A stretch of 64,000 nucleotides of DNA from Siphonodentalium dalli. Its lineage: Eukaryota > Mollusca > Scaphopoda > Gadilida > Siphonodentaliidae. The stretch covers positions 136,376,960 to 136,440,959 of the forward strand of contig CP136062.1 of the NCBI GenBank assembly GCA_032622095.1, in the 5' to 3' direction. Shown in pieces: positions 11,595-25,825 of the stretch (positions within the stretch are counted from its first letter, which is position 1; every line of letters starts with the position of its first letter). A program made the translations under genes and the position numbers. Below the pieces are notes generated by a model that was not told the origin of the DNA, made no database searches, and saw only the letters and a program-made list of their open reading frames with translations.

Positions 11595-12010
11595 TTATTA
11601 GCTCACCTGAGACGAAGTCTCCGGTGGAGCTATTGTCATCACTCTTCGTCCGTCGTCCGTCCATCGTCCGTCCGTCCGTCCATCCGTCCGTTTACAATTC
11701 TTTGAACATCTTCTCCTCTGGAACCATGAAACCGAATGGGTTCATATTTGGTGTGTATGTTTCCTAGGTGACTCTCATTCAAATTTGTTCAAATGAGGAC
11801 ACTGGGTCAAATAGTTGCGAAGCCAGGGCCATAACTCTTTGCCACCATAGTAATTCTTACAACGACTTCTCAAATTTCATTGGGCCGAATGGGTTCGTAT
11901 TTGATACAAAGGGTCCTTGGGGGACTGTTATTCAGATTTGTTCAAATGAGGTCACTGGATCGAATGTGGGCGGAGCCAGTGATGTAACTACAAAAAAAAT
12001 TTAATTAAGA
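11595..12010. repeat. Dispersed repeat with GTCC microsatellite and 'gggccataactctttg' block
   Basis: Opens with an 'agctcacctgagacgaag' phrase, then a GTCCGTCC run (11645-11695), then ~170-bp direct repeats sharing 'gaatgggttc.tatttg', 'gttcaaatgag' and 'agggccataactcttt'. A related diverged copy lies at 13000-13240. I recall repeats of this type as common in mollusc genomes, but that was not checked here. Confidence 0.7.
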
Positions 12011-12414
12011 TTTTTTGAATTTTCACCTTGCTCAATTTAACAAACAAAAAAATTAGTTTTTAAACATTTTATAAAATTTGAAAAAAGTGACACCATTATA
12101 ACGTCTGCAGAGTTATGAAACTTTAATCTTTAATGAAATTACAGAAAAATTCCATTACCCATCCCCATCCCATATGGCCCAGACCCACCCCACCCTGCAG
12201 TGGCATGCATCCAACCAACATCCCTTCCAACGGATATCATCTCCAGCTTCCAACTTTAATACCTGTTCTATTAAAGTTGCAGATATATCTTTGTGGATAG
12301 ACAGAGAGAGACACATGTCATTAATCTAGATTACAATAAAATGTCATCTGGCAGCTTGTGTAAACATTACTGCTAGCAATTTTAAACAAACTGCCTGAAT
12401 TTAGTGTCTGACAT
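12011..12414. other. No gene seen; AT-rich spacer
   Basis: The segment near 12002-12052 containing 'ccttgctcaatttaacaaa' matches the complement of 30470-30500, so it is part of a dispersed repeat. The rest shows nothing recognisable. Confidence 0.4.
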
Positions 12415-12515
12415 TTGCACAATGAGGTCCCCAGAGGGTGAATTTAGTGTTGCAACCCTGTACAGCAGGCTAGCATCACCAAATACACCCTCAATGGACC
12501 TAATTCTGCTTAGGC
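12415..12515. repeat. Short hairpin element (GAGGTCC...GGACCT), copy 1
   Basis: The left arm 'aatgaggtccccagagggtg' pairs imperfectly with 'accctcaatggacctaattc' at the right, about 95 bp in all. Four related hairpins occur at 12738-12822, 13253-13348, 31041-31110 and 31208-31301. Confidence 0.7.
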
Positions 12516-12737
12516 ATCATCTTCTGGGAAGTATCTTAAGTATCAAATTGAAATTTTGTTTTAGTTACTTTTTTACTTTTCCCCTTCTGTTCAGTTTCTA
12601 TGCCCCCCCCTAATTTGCAGAAGATAAAATGCATAATTGAGGTGCTCAATGGGTGTGCATTACAAACTTCAACTTTAGAACTTAAATCTGTTCCTATATA
12701 GGTTTCCCCATGGCTGGTGAGGCCTAATCAGACTGAG

Positions 12738-12822
12738 GATGAATCTGGTGATGCTAGCACACCTTGCGGAATATTGTCATTAAATTCACCATTTGGGGAC
12801 CTCATTCTGCAAATGTCTGACA
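12738..12822. repeat. Short hairpin element, copy 2 (weak left arm)
   Basis: The right arm 'attcaccatttggggacctc' is clear. The left arm is only partly kept ('gaatctggtgatgctagca'). Confidence 0.55.
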
Positions 12823-12999
12823 CACTATATGCAGACATGGCTGGCATATTATTTTCTTAACCACCGCTTATCCAGATGAAATCATACCCTGATTTTTCAA
12901 AGAAACATTGGGGGGGGGTATATTGGAATGAATTTGTCTTATGTCTGTCAGGCGGTCCTTCCACTCGTCTGTCTGTTGGGATGTCTATCCATCCGTCTA

Positions 13000-13250
13000 T
13001 CAACAATTGTTTTCTTCTCCATATTAAAGACCAAATATGTTAATATATTTCAGTGTGCATGTTCCCTAGGTGACTCACAATCAGATTTGTTCAAATAAGT
13101 TCATCATATCAAATAGGTGCGAAGCTAGGGCCATAACTCTTTCCCTCCATAGTAAATTTCTTCTCAAGATCCATTGAGCCTATATTAGCTTATATTTGGT
13201 ATGGATGGGCCTTGGGTGACCGGGTTCAGATTTGTTCAAATTGGGTCATT
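13000..13250. repeat. Diverged copy of the 'gggccataactctttg' repeat
   Basis: Shares 'cctaggtgactc', 'cagatttgttcaaat' and 'gctagggccataactcttt' with 11740-11960. Confidence 0.65.
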
Positions 13251-13252
13251 TT

Positions 13253-13348
13253 AGGAAATGAGGTCCCCATAGGGTGAATTCGTTGAGGCTTTTCCACCTT
13301 GGGGAATAGTGTCATTAAATTAACCTTTTGTGGACCTCATTCTGCAAA
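13253..13348. repeat. Short hairpin element, copy 3
   Basis: The left arm 'aaatgaggtccccatagggt' pairs with 'ccttttgtggacctcattct'. About 95 bp overall. Confidence 0.7.
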
Positions 13349-14195
13349 GATCAGACATACTAAATACAGACTTGGCTGTTCCAATATTATTTTCTTAACC
13401 ACGTACCACTTATCCAGGTGAAATCATACCCTATTGGATATTGGGGGGGGGTATATTGATATTACTAGATGAATGGATCTCATAGATGGGGATTCACATT
13501 TGTTCTAATAGGGGCAGAGATAAGAGATTTAACTCTCCTTTATCCTTGTACTAGTTGTAAAATTCAACCTAAGAGGGGTGTGCAAAATGATTTCTGTGAA
13601 CTTAGTACTGTGGTATGGTTGTCTTCTGTAATATGTAAGAGGTTGGAGATTTGTCAGTGGTGTGCAATTAGAAATTTCAAGTTGAAGAGCCCTGCTCATC
13701 GGAGAACCTCCATCTATGTCCATGTTTAGAACTACTTGTCTTAAGTGATATTGTCACGTACTGACTCTTGTAGTCTTCAGAGTCCCATTCTTCTCAGTCT
13801 TTACAGTCTGGTGAGCGACCCACAGTCATTGACTGTCTTGTTAAATATTTGTTGTCATCTTCACATTTTTTGTTTATTTATTCTTGGAAATGTAATTTTC
13901 ATATTTTAAGACACTACTATATTACACGATTTGATATCCCAATATATTATTATCTCAAATTATTTGCCATCGTTTTGTCGACGTAATCGGTAGTATACGG
14001 ATGGCGACGAGGTCGGTATTTGAGATTGGACACCTGAGAACTATCTGAATATGAACACCAAGTAACAGTCTGTTTATGTGAAACTGAGCTTATTTTAAAA
14101 TTGCGCGAAATAAGCTCATGTTGGCAATATTTGAAAACTTAAATAAGCTCTATATGGGCCTAAACGAATAGCGTACATGAAGGTAACACCCTGAT
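13349..14195. other. No gene seen; spacer before satellite
   Basis: Contains a poly-G tract near 13443-13450 and, at 14070-14165, a decayed AATAAGC-family fragment ('gcgaaataagctcatgttgg'). Short open frames at 13469-13729 have no domain. Confidence 0.4.
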
Positions 14196-17100
14196 TGTAT
14201 AGATTACCCAGGGTATCCCCCCTGAGTGTATAGAATACCCCGGTTTACATGGCCCAATTCAAGTTAAATATACCGACATTAATATTAAAAAACATATTTT
14301 GTCCTTCACCTGAGCCCAAATATGATTTTAAAGACAAGGGTGCTGTATGATTTTTCATGGGTGCTGTTGGTGTTGTGCCAGTCTCAGTAAACTTAGCGTA
14401 CATTTGCTCCCAGAGTTGCGCACGGTACGAGCGCGACTAGCAATTGTACTTCGAAATTCATTACGACTGGTGTTGTGCCATCTGCTCACCATTAAATCAC
14501 TCCCAGGTGCCCACACTTTTGCAAACCTTCTTATACTGATGCACATCTTTCCAACAACACTACTAGTAAGAGACATAGAAGTAGATACCTATAATGGGTC
14601 ACAGGGCTCAATTCAACTTGACCATTAAAAAACCCAAATATTCCCCTCCCCCTGACCAAAGCCCAAAATCCCATTCAGATGCTCAAATAATTTTTTCCCA
14701 TTGCCTCTATATATTCTAAAGTGAACTGTGGAATCCTTTTCAGAATGGGTATAGTCTGAGAGATGGCTGACTCAGAAATGTTTTCATAGGCACGGGTGCT
14801 GTATGGTTTTATCATGGGTGCTGTGGGTGTTGGGTTGTCTCAATACCCTTAAAACCCACTGAGGAGCCCAAACTTTGTGCAAACCATTTGCATAGATGCA
14901 TACCTATCCACAAACAACAAAAGTGTTAGAAGTAGATATATATAATGGGTCATATGGCCCAATTCAAGTTAAATATACCAATTTAACTTGAATTGTCATG
15001 GGTGCTGTGGGTGTTGGGCTGTCTCCATATCCTTAAAACCCACTAAGGAGCCCAAACTTTTGCAAATCTTCTTATACTGATGCAGATATTTCCAAAAACA
15101 CTAGGAGACCTAGAAGTATATACCTTTACAGGACCCAATTCCAGTTAAATATACCAATTTAACCATTAAAAAAAACAAATATCCCCCTGAATAGAGCCCA
15201 AAATCCCATTCAGGTGCCCAAATATTTTTTTCCCATTGCCTCTATATATTCTAGAGTGAAATGTGGAATCATTTACAGAATGGGTATAGTCTGAGAGATG
15301 GCTGACTCAGAAATATGTTTGCATAGGCACGGGTGCTGTATGGTTTTATCATGGGTGCTGTGGGTGTTGGGCTGTCTCAATACCCTTAAAACCCACTGAA
15401 GAGCCCAAACTTTATGCAAACCATTTGCATAGATGCATACCTATCCACAAACAACAAAAGTGTTGGAAGTAGATATATATAATGGGTCATATGGCCCAAT
15501 TCAAGTTAAATATACCAATTTAACTTGAATTGTCATGGGTGCTGTGGGTGTTGGGCTGTCTCCATACATTAAAACCCACTAAGGAGCCCAAACTTTTGCA
15601 AATCTTCTTATACTGATGCAGATATTTCCAAAAACACTAGGAGACCTAGAAGTATATACCATTACAGGACCCAATTCCAGTTAAATATACCAATATAACC
15701 ATTAAAAAAAAACAAATATCCCCCTGAATAGAGCCCAAAATCCCATTCAGGTGCCCAAATATTTTTTCCCCATTGCCTCTATATATTCTAGAGTGAAATG
15801 TGGAATCATTTACAGAATGGGTATAGTCTGAGGGATGGCTGACTCAGAAATATGTTTTCATAGGCACGGGTGCTGTATGGTTTTATCATGGGTGCTGTGG
15901 GTGTTGGGTTGTCTCAATACCCTTAAAACCCACTGAGGAGCCCAAACTTTGTGCAAACCATTTGCATAGATGCATACCTATCCACAAACAACAAAAGTGT
16001 TGGAAGTAGATACATATAATGGGTCATATGGCCCAATTCAAGTTAAATATACCAATTTAACTTGATTTGTCATGGGTGCTGTGGGTGTTGGGCTGTCTCC
16101 ATACCCTTAAAACCCACTAAGGAGCCCAAACTTTTGCAAATCTTCTTATACTGATGCAGATATTTCCAAAAACACTAGAAGACCTAGAAGTATATACCTT
16201 TACAGGACCCAATTCCAGTTAAATATACCAATTTAACCATTAAAAAAAACAAATATCCCCCCTGAATAGAGCCCAAAATCCCATTCAGGTGCCCAAATAT
16301 TTGTTTCCCATTGCCGCTATATATTCTAGAGTGAAATGTGGAATCATTTACAGAATGGGTATAGTCTGAGAGATGGCTGACTCAGAAATATGTTTTCATA
16401 GACACGGGTGCTGTATGGTTTTATCATGGGTGCTGTGGGTGTTGGGCTGTCTCTATACCCTTAAAACCCACGGAGGAGCCCAAACTTTATGCAAACCATT
16501 TGCATAGATGCATACCTATCCACAAACAACAAAAGTGTTGGAAGTAGATATATGTAATGGGTCATATGGCCCAATTCAAGTTAAATATACCAATTTAACT
16601 TGAATTGTCATGGGTGCTGTGGGTGTTGGGCTGTCTCCATACATTAAAACCCACTAAGGAGCCCAAACTTTTGCAAATCTTCTTATACTGATGCAGATAT
16701 TTCCAAAAACACTATGAGACCTAGAAGTATATACCAGTACAGGACCCAATTCCAGTTAAATATACCAATTTAACCATTAAAAAAAACAAATATCCCCCTG
16801 AATAGAGCCCAAAATCCCATTCAGGTGCCCAAATATTTTTTTCCCATTGCCTCTATATATTCTAGAGTGAAATGTGGAATCATTTACAGAATGGGTATAG
16901 TCTGAGAGATGGCTGACTCAGAAATATGTTTGCATAGGCACGGGTGCTGTATGGTTTTATCATGGGTGCTGTGGGTGTTGGGCTGTCTCAATACCCTTAA
17001 AACCCACTGAAGAGCCCAAACTTTATGCAAACCATTTGCATAGATGCATACCTATCCACAAACAACAAAAGTGTTGGAAGTAGATATATGTAATGGGTCA

Positions 17101-20100
17101 TATGGCCCAATTCAAGTTAAATATACCAATTTAACTTGAATTGTCATGGGTGCTGTGGGTGTTGGGCTGTCTCCATACATTAAAACCCACTAAGGAGCCC
17201 AAACTTTTGCAAATCTTCTTATACTGATGCAGATATTTCCAAAAACACTAGGAGACCTAGAAGTATATACCATTACAGGACCCAATTCCAGTTAAATATA
17301 CCAATTTAACCATTAAAAAAAACAAATATCCCCCTGAATAGAGCCCAAAATCCCATTCAGGTGCCCAAATATTTTTTCCCCATTGCCTCTATATATTCTA
17401 GAGTGAAATGTGGAATCGTTTACAGAATGGGTATAGTCTGAGAGATGGCTGACTCAGAAATATGTTTTCATAGGCACGGGTGCTGTATGATTTCTTCATG
17501 GGTGCTGTGGGTGTTGGGCTGTCTCAATACCCTTAAAACCCACTGAGGAGCCCAAACTTTGTGCAAACCATTTGCATAGATGCATACCTATCCACAAACA
17601 ACAAAAGTGTTGGAAGTAGATACATATAATGGGTCATATGGCCCAATTCAAGTTAAATATACCAATTTAACTTGAATTGTCATGGGTGCTGTGGGTGTTG
17701 GGCTGTCTCCATACCCTTAAAACCCACTAAGGAGCCCAAACTTTTGCAAATCTTCTTATACTGATGCAGATATTTCCAAAAACACTAGGAGACCTAGAAG
17801 TATATACCTATACAGGACCCAATTCCAGTTAAATATACCAATTTAACCATTAAAAAAAACAAATATCCCCCCCGACTAGAGCCCAAAATCCCATTCAGGT
17901 GCCCAAATATTTTTTCCCATTGCCTCTATATATTCTAGAGTGAAATGTGGAATCATTTACAGAATGGGTATAGTCTGAGAGATGGCTGATTCAGAAATAT
18001 GTTTTCATAGGCACGGGTGCTGTATGGTTTTATCATGGGTGCTGTGGGTGTTGGGCTGTCTCAATACCCTTAAAACCCACTGAAGAGCCCAAACTTTATG
18101 CAAACCATTTGCATAGATGCATACCTATCCACAAACAACAAAAGTGTTGGAAGTAGATATATGTAATGGGTCATATGGCCCAATTCAAGTTAAATATACC
18201 AATTTAACTTGAATTGTCATGGGTGCTGTGGGTGTTGGGCTGTCTCCATACATTAAAACCCACTAAGGAGCCCAAACTTTTGCAAATCTTCTTATACTGA
18301 TGCAGATATTTCCAAAAACACTAGGAGACCTAGAAGTATATACCATTACAGGACCCAATTCCAGTTAAATATACCAATTTAACCATTAAAAAAAACAAAT
18401 ATCCCTCTGAATAGAGCCCAAAATCCCATTCAGGTGCCCAAATATTTTTTCCCATTGCCTCTATATATTCTAGAGTGAAATGTGGAATCATTTACAGAAT
18501 GGGTATAGTCTGAGAGATGGCTGACTCAGAAATATGTTTGCATAGGCACGGGTGCTGTATGGTTTTATCATGGGTGCTGTGGGTGTTGGGCTGTCTCAAT
18601 ACCCTTAAAACCCACTGAGGAGCCCAAACTTTGTACAAACCATTTGCATAGATGCATACCTATCCACAAACAACAAAAGTGTTGGAAGTAGATAAATATA
18701 ATGGGTCATATGGCCCAATTCAAGTTAAATATACCAATTTAACTTGAATTGTCATGGGTGCTGTGGGTGTTGGGCTGTCTCCATACCCTTAAAACCCACT
18801 AAGGAGCCCAAACTTTTGCAAATCTTCTTATACTGATACAGTTATTTCCAAAAACACTAGGAGACCTAGAAGTATATACCTTTACAGGACCCAATTCCAG
18901 TTAAATATATCAATATAACCATTAAAAAAAACAAATATCCCCCCTGAATAGAGCCAAAAATCCCATTCAGGTGCCCAAATATTTTTTTCCCATTGCCTCT
19001 ATATATTCTAGAGTGAAATGTGGAATCATTTACAGAATGGGTATAGTCTGAGAGATAGCTGATTCAGAAATATGTTTTCATAGGCACGGGTGCTGTATGA
19101 TTTCATCATGGGTGCTGTGGGTGTTGGGCTGTCTCAATACCCTTAAAACCCACTGAAGAGCCCAAACTTTGTGCAAACCATTTGCATAGATGCATACCTA
19201 TCCACAAACAACAAAAGTGTTGGAAGTAGATACATATAATGGGTCATATGGCCCAATTCAAGTTAAATATACCAATTTAACTTGATTTGTCATGGGTGCT
19301 GTGGGTGTTGGGCTGTCTCCATACCCTTAAAACCCACTAAGGAGCCCAAACTTTTGCAAATCTTCTTATACTGATGCAGATATTTCCAAAAACACTAGAA
19401 GACCTAGAAGTATATACCTTTACAGGACCCAATTTCAGTTAAATATACCAATTTAACCATTAAAAAAAACAAATATCCCCCCTGAATAGAGCCCAAAATC
19501 CCATTCAGGTGCCCAAATATTTGTTTCCCATTGCCGCTATATATTCTAGAGTGAAATGTGGAATCATTTACAGAATGGGTATAGTCTGAGAGATGGCTGA
19601 CTCAGAAATATGTTTTCATAGGCACGGGTGTTGTATGGTTTTATCATGGGTGCTGTGGGTGTTGGGCTGTCTCAATACCCTTAAAACCCACTGAAGAGCC
19701 CAAACTTTATGCAAACCATTTGCATAGATGCATACCTATCCACAAACAACAAAAGTGTTGGAAGTAGATATATATAATGTGTCATATGGCCCAATTCAAG
19801 TTAAATATACCAATTTAACTTGAATTGTCATGGGTGCTGTGGGTGTTGGGCTGTCTCCATACATTAAAACCCACTAAGGAGCCCAAACTTTTGCAAATCT
19901 TCTTATACTGATGCAGATATTTCCAAAAACACTAGGAGACCTAGAAGTATATACCATTACAGGACCCAATTCCAGTTAAATATACCAATTTAACCATTTA
20001 AAAAAACAAATATCCCCCCTGAATAGAGCCCAAAATCCCATTCAGGTGCCCAAATATTTTTTCCCCATTGCCTCTATATATTCTAGAGTGAAATGTGGAA

Positions 20101-23100
20101 TCATTTACAGAATGGGTATAGTCTGAGAGATGGCTGACTCAGAAATATGTTTTCATAGGCACGGGTGCTGTATGGTTTCATCATGGGTGCTGTGGGTGTT
20201 GGGCTGTCTCAATACCCTTAAAACCCACTGAAGAGCCCAAACTTTATGCAAACCATTTGCATAGATGCATACCTATCCACAAACAACAAAAGTGTTGGAA
20301 GTAGATACATGTACATATAATGGGTCATATGGCCCAATTCAAGTTAAATATACCAATTTAACTTGAATTGTCATGGGTGCTGTGGGTGTTGGGCTGTCTC
20401 CATACCCTTAAAACCCACTAAGGAGCCCAAACTTTTGCAAATCTTCTTATACTGATGCAGATATTTCCAAAAACACTAGGAGACCTAGAAGTATATACCT
20501 TTACAAGACCCAATTCCAGTTAAATATACCATTTTAACCATTAAAAAAAAACAAATATCCCCCCGGAATAGAGCCCAAAATGCCATTCAGGTGCCCAAAT
20601 ATTTTTTCCCCATTGCCTCTATATATTCTAGAGTGAAATGTGGAATCATTTACAGAATGGGTATAGTCTGAGAGATGGCTGACTCAGAAATATGTTTTCA
20701 TAGGCACGGGTGCTGTATGGTTTTATCATGGGTGCTGTGGGTTTTGGGCTGTCTCAATACCCTTAAAACCCACTGAGGAGCCCAAACTTTGTGCAAACCA
20801 TTTGCATAGATGCATACCTATACACAAACAACAAAAGTGTTGGAAGTAGATATATATAATGGGTCATATGGCCCAATTCAAGTTAAATATACCAATTTAA
20901 CTTGAATTGTCATGGGTGCTGTGGGTGTTGGGCTGTCTCCATACATTAAAACCCACTAAGGAGCCCAAACTTTTGCAAATCTTCTTATACTGATGCAGAT
21001 ATTTCCAAAAACACTAGGAGACCTAGAAGTATATACCTTTACAGGACCCAATTCCAGTTAAATATACCATTTTAACCATTAAAAAAAACAAATATCCCCC
21101 CGGAATAGAGCCCAAAATGCCATTCAGGTGCCCAAATATTTTTTCCCCATTGCCTCTATATATTCTAGAGTGAAATGTGGAATCATTTACAGAATGGGTA
21201 TAGTCTGAGAGATGGCTGACTCAGAAATATGTTTTCATAGGCACGGGTGCTGTATGGTTTTATCATGGGTGCTGTGGGTTTTGGGCTGTCTCAATACCCT
21301 TAAAACCCACTGAGGAGCCCAAACTTTGTGCAAACCATTTGCATAGATGCATACCTATACACAAACAACAAAAGTGTTGGAAGTAGATATATATAATGGG
21401 TCATATGGCCCAATTCAAGTTAAATATACCAATTTAACTTGAATTGTCATGGGTGCTGTGGGTGTTGGGCTGTCTCCATACCCTTAAAACCCACTAAGGA
21501 GCCCAAACTTTTGCAAATCTTCTTATACTGATGCAGATATTTCCAAAAACACTAGGAGACCTAGAAGTATATACCAGTACAGGACCCAATTCCAGTTAAA
21601 TATACCAATTTAACCATTAAAAAAAACAAATATCCCCCTGAATAGAGCCCAAAATCCCATTCAGGTGCCCAAATATTTTTTTCCCATTGCCTCTATATAT
21701 TCTAGAGTGAAATGTGGAATCATTTACAGAATGGGTATAGTCTGAGAGATGGCTGACTCAGAAATATGTTTGCATAGGCACGGGTGCTGTATGGTTTTAT
21801 CATGGGTGCTGTGGGTGTTGGGCTGTCTCAATACCCTTAAAACCCACTGAAGAGCCCAAACTTTATGCAAACCATTTGCATAGATGCATACCTATCCACA
21901 AACAACAAAAGTGTTGGAAGTAGATATATGTAATGGGTCATATGGCCCAATTCAAGTTAAATATACCAATTTAACTTGAATTGTCATGGGTGCTGTGGGT
22001 GTTGGGCTGTCTCCATACATTAAAACCCACTAAGGAGCCCAAACTTTTGCAAATCTTCTTATACTGATGCAGATATTTCCAAAAACACTAGGAGACCTAG
22101 AAGTATATACCATTACAGGACCCAATTCCAGTTAAATATACCAATTTAACCATTAAAAAAAACAAATATCCCCCTGAATAGAGCCCAAAATCCCATTCAG
22201 GTGCCCAAATATTTTTTCCCCATTGCCTCTATATATTCTAGAGTGAAATGTGGAATCATTTACAGAATGGGTATAGTCTGAGGGATGGCTGACTCAGAAA
22301 TATGTTTTCATAGGCACGGGTGCTGTATGGTTTTATCATGGGTGCTGTGGGTGTTGGGCTGTCTCAATACCCTTAAAACCCACTGAGGAGCCCAAACTTT
22401 GTACAAACCATTTGCATAGATGCATACCTATCCACAAACAACAAAAGTGTTGGAAGTAGATACATATAATGGGTCATATGGCCCAATTCAAGTTAAATAT
22501 ACCAATTTAACTTGAATTGTCATGGGTGCTGTGGGTGTTGGGCTGTCTCCATACATTAAAACCCACTAAGGAGCCCAAACTTTTGCAAATCTTCTTATAC
22601 TGATGCAGATATTTCCAAAAACACTAGGAGACCTAGAAGTATATACCATTACAGGACCCAATTCCAGTTAAATATACCAATTTAACCATTAAAAAAAACA
22701 AATATCCCCCCTGAATAGAGCCCAAAATCCCATTCAGGTGCCCAAATATTTTTTCCCCATTGCCTCTATATATTCTAGAGTGAAATGTGGAATCATTTAC
22801 AGAATGGGTATAGTCTGAGAGATGGCTGACTCAGAAATATGTTTTCATAGGCACGGGTGCTGTATGGTTTCATCATGGGTGCTGTGGGTGTTGGGCTGTC
22901 TCAATACCCTTAAAACCCACTGAAGAGCCCAAACTTTATGCAAACCATTTGCATAGATGCATACCTATCCACAAACAACAAAAGTGTTGGAAGTAGATAC
23001 ATGTACATATAATGGGTCATATGGCCCAATTCAAGTTAAATATACCAATTTAACTTGAATTGTCATGGGTGCTGTGGGTGTTGGGCTGTCTCCATACCCT

Positions 23101-25335
23101 TAAAACCCACTAAGGAGCCCAAACTTTTGCAAATCTTCTTATACTGATGCAGATATTTCCAAAAACACTAGGAGACCTAGAAGTATATACCTTTACAGGA
23201 CCCAATTCCAGTTAAATATACCATTACCATTAAAAAAAACAAATATCCCCCCGGAATAGAGCCCAAAATGCCATTCAGGTGCCCAAATATTTTTTCCCCA
23301 TTGCCTCTATATATTCTAGAGTGAAATGTGGAATCATTTACAGAATGGGTATAGTCTGAGAGATGGCTGACTCAGAAATATGTTTTCATAGGCACGGGTG
23401 CTGTATGGTTTTATCATGGGTGCTGTGGGTTTTGGGCTGTCTCAATACCCTTAAAACCCACTGAGGAGCCCAAACTTTGTGCAAACCATTTGCATAGATG
23501 CATACCTATACACAAACAACAAAAGTGTTGGAAGTAGATATATATAATGGGTCATATGGCCCAATTCAAGTTAAATATACCAATTTAACTTGAATTGTCA
23601 TGGGTGCTGTGGGTGTTGGGCTGTCTCCATACCCTTAAAACCCACTAAGGAGCCCAAACTTTTGCAAATCTTCTTATACTGATGCAGATATTTCCAAAAA
23701 CACTAGGAGACCTAGAAGTATATACCTATACAGGACCCAATTCCAGTTAAATATACCAATTTAACCATTAAAAAAACCAAATATCCCCCCTGACCAGAGC
23801 CCAAAATCCCATTCAGGTGCCCAAATATTTTTTCCCATTGCCTCTATATATTCTAGAGTGAAATGTGGAATCATTTACAGAATGGGTATAGTCTGAGAGA
23901 TGGCTGACTCAGAAATATGTTTTCATAGGCACGGGTGCTGTATGGTTTTATCATGGGTGCTGTGGGTGTTGGGCTGTCTCAATACCCTTAAAACCCACTG
24001 AGGAGCCCAAACTTTGTGCAAACCATTTGCATAGATGCATACCTATACACAAACAACAAAAGTGTTGGAAGTAGATACATATAATGGGTCATATGGCCCA
24101 ATTCAAGTTAAATATACCAATTTAACTTGAATTGTCATGGGTGCTGTGGGTGTTGGGCTGTCTCCATATCCTTAAAACCCACTAAGGAGCCCAAACTTTT
24201 GCAAATCTTCTTATACTGATGCAGATATTTCCAAAATCACTAGGAGACCTAGAAGTATATACCTTTACAGGACCCAATTCCAGTTAAATATACCAATTTA
24301 ACCATTAAAAAAAACAAATATCCCCCCTGAATAGAGCCCAAAATCCCATTCAGGTGCCCAAATATTTTTTTCCCATTGCCTCTATATATTCTAGAGTGAA
24401 ATGTGGAATCATTTACAGAATGGGTATAGTCTGAGAGATGGCTGACTCAGAAATATGTTTTCATATGCACGGGTGCTGTATGATTTCATCATGGGTGCTG
24501 TGGGTGTTGGGCTGTCTCAATACCCTTAAAACCCACTGAGGAGCCCATACTTTATGCAAACTATTTGCATAGATGCATACCTATCCACAAACAACAAAAG
24601 TGTTGGAAATAGATACATATAATGGGTCATATGGCCCAATTCAAGTTAAATATACCAATTTAACTTGAATTGTCATGGGTGCTGTGGGTGTTGGGCTGTC
24701 TCCATACCCTTAAAACCCACTAAGGAGCCCAAACTTTTGAAAATCTTCTTATACTGATGCAGATATTTCCAAAAACACTAGGAGACCTAGAAGTATATAC
24801 CTATACAGGACCCAATTCCAGTTAAATATACCAATTTAACCATTAAACAAACCAAATATCCCCCCTGACTAGAACCCAAAATCCCATTCAGGTGCCCAAA
24901 TATTTTTTTCCAATTGCCTCTATATATTCTAGAGTGAGATGTGGAATCATTTACAGAATGGGTATAGTCTGAGAGATGGCTGACTCAGAAATATGTTTTC
25001 ATAGGCACGGGTGCTGTATGGTTTTATCATGTGTGCTGTGGGTGTTGGGCAGTCTCCATACCCTTAAAACCCACTGCGGAGCCCAAACTTTATGCAAACT
25101 ATTTGCATAGATGCATACCTATCCACAAACAACAAAAGTGTTGGAAGTAGATACATATAATGGGTCATATGGCCCAATTCAAGTTAAATATACCAATTTA
25201 ACTTGAATTGTCATGGGTGCTGTGGGTGTTGGGCTGTCTCCATACCCTTAAAACCCACTAAGGAGCCCAAACTTTGTGCAAACTATTTGTATATAGATGC
25301 ATACCTATCCACAAACAACAACAACAGTGTCTATT
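14196..25335. repeat. Satellite array, ~537-bp unit, about 21 units, with two-part monomer
   Basis: The landmark 'cacgggtgctgta' recurs about every 537 bp, 20 times between 14791 and 25006, with one more degenerate unit at the left edge. Each unit has two related halves (about 185 and 352 bp), both starting 'tcatgggtgctgtgggtg'. The shorter half ends in a perfect hairpin, CAATTCAAGTTAAA-8 nt-TTTAACTTGAATTG. Interior units are nearly identical while the edge units are diverged, the usual pattern for arrays homogenised by unequal exchange. Variants such as 'tttgcataggcac' recur at 15321, 16932, 18540 and 21772, near multiples of three units, pointing to a higher-order period. Not coding. Confidence 0.97.
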
Positions 25336-25825
25336 GTATAGTATTTGAGGAGCATTGCCATTATGGAATTTATTCTGTCATTTGTCAACTACATGTATTT
25401 ACAGCTTATTTTTTTAAATAAATAACTAAACACCTTATGAGATGTCTGGAAAATAATGATGTATTATTGTGACCCATTATAGGTATTTAATCCACAGTCG
25501 CCATATTTTCTATTGTTCTCCCTTGCACAATATCCAGCCGATTGCCCACTGGTAACAATAGCTGTGGATTATTTAAACAATAAGTGTGCATTATTTTAAC
25601 AATAACTGTGGAATATTAAAATATTCCCCAGGTATTGTCATAACAATCGCAAGTCATTGTTTGCTGTGTTCTCCGCTTGCTGACACACCGGAATGTAAAA
25701 TTGGTGTGACCAATCAATCAATCAAATAAGAAACTGAACAGTCTTAGGTGATTATAATGATCATAGGGATACTAAGAAAGACGGTGGGTGGAATTTGTTT
25801 AATGTAATAACAACAATTTTACATC
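25336..25825. other. No gene seen; satellite right flank
   Basis: Unique-looking AT-rich sequence. A weak internal repetition of 'aacaat-a-ctgtggattatt' occurs near 25553-25615. No domain-bearing frame. Confidence 0.4.

Noticed and set aside
14347-25421. Open frames at the satellite edges (14347-14628 and 25203-25421)
   Set aside because: They lie in the satellite units or edges, and interior copies of the same unit do not keep the frame.
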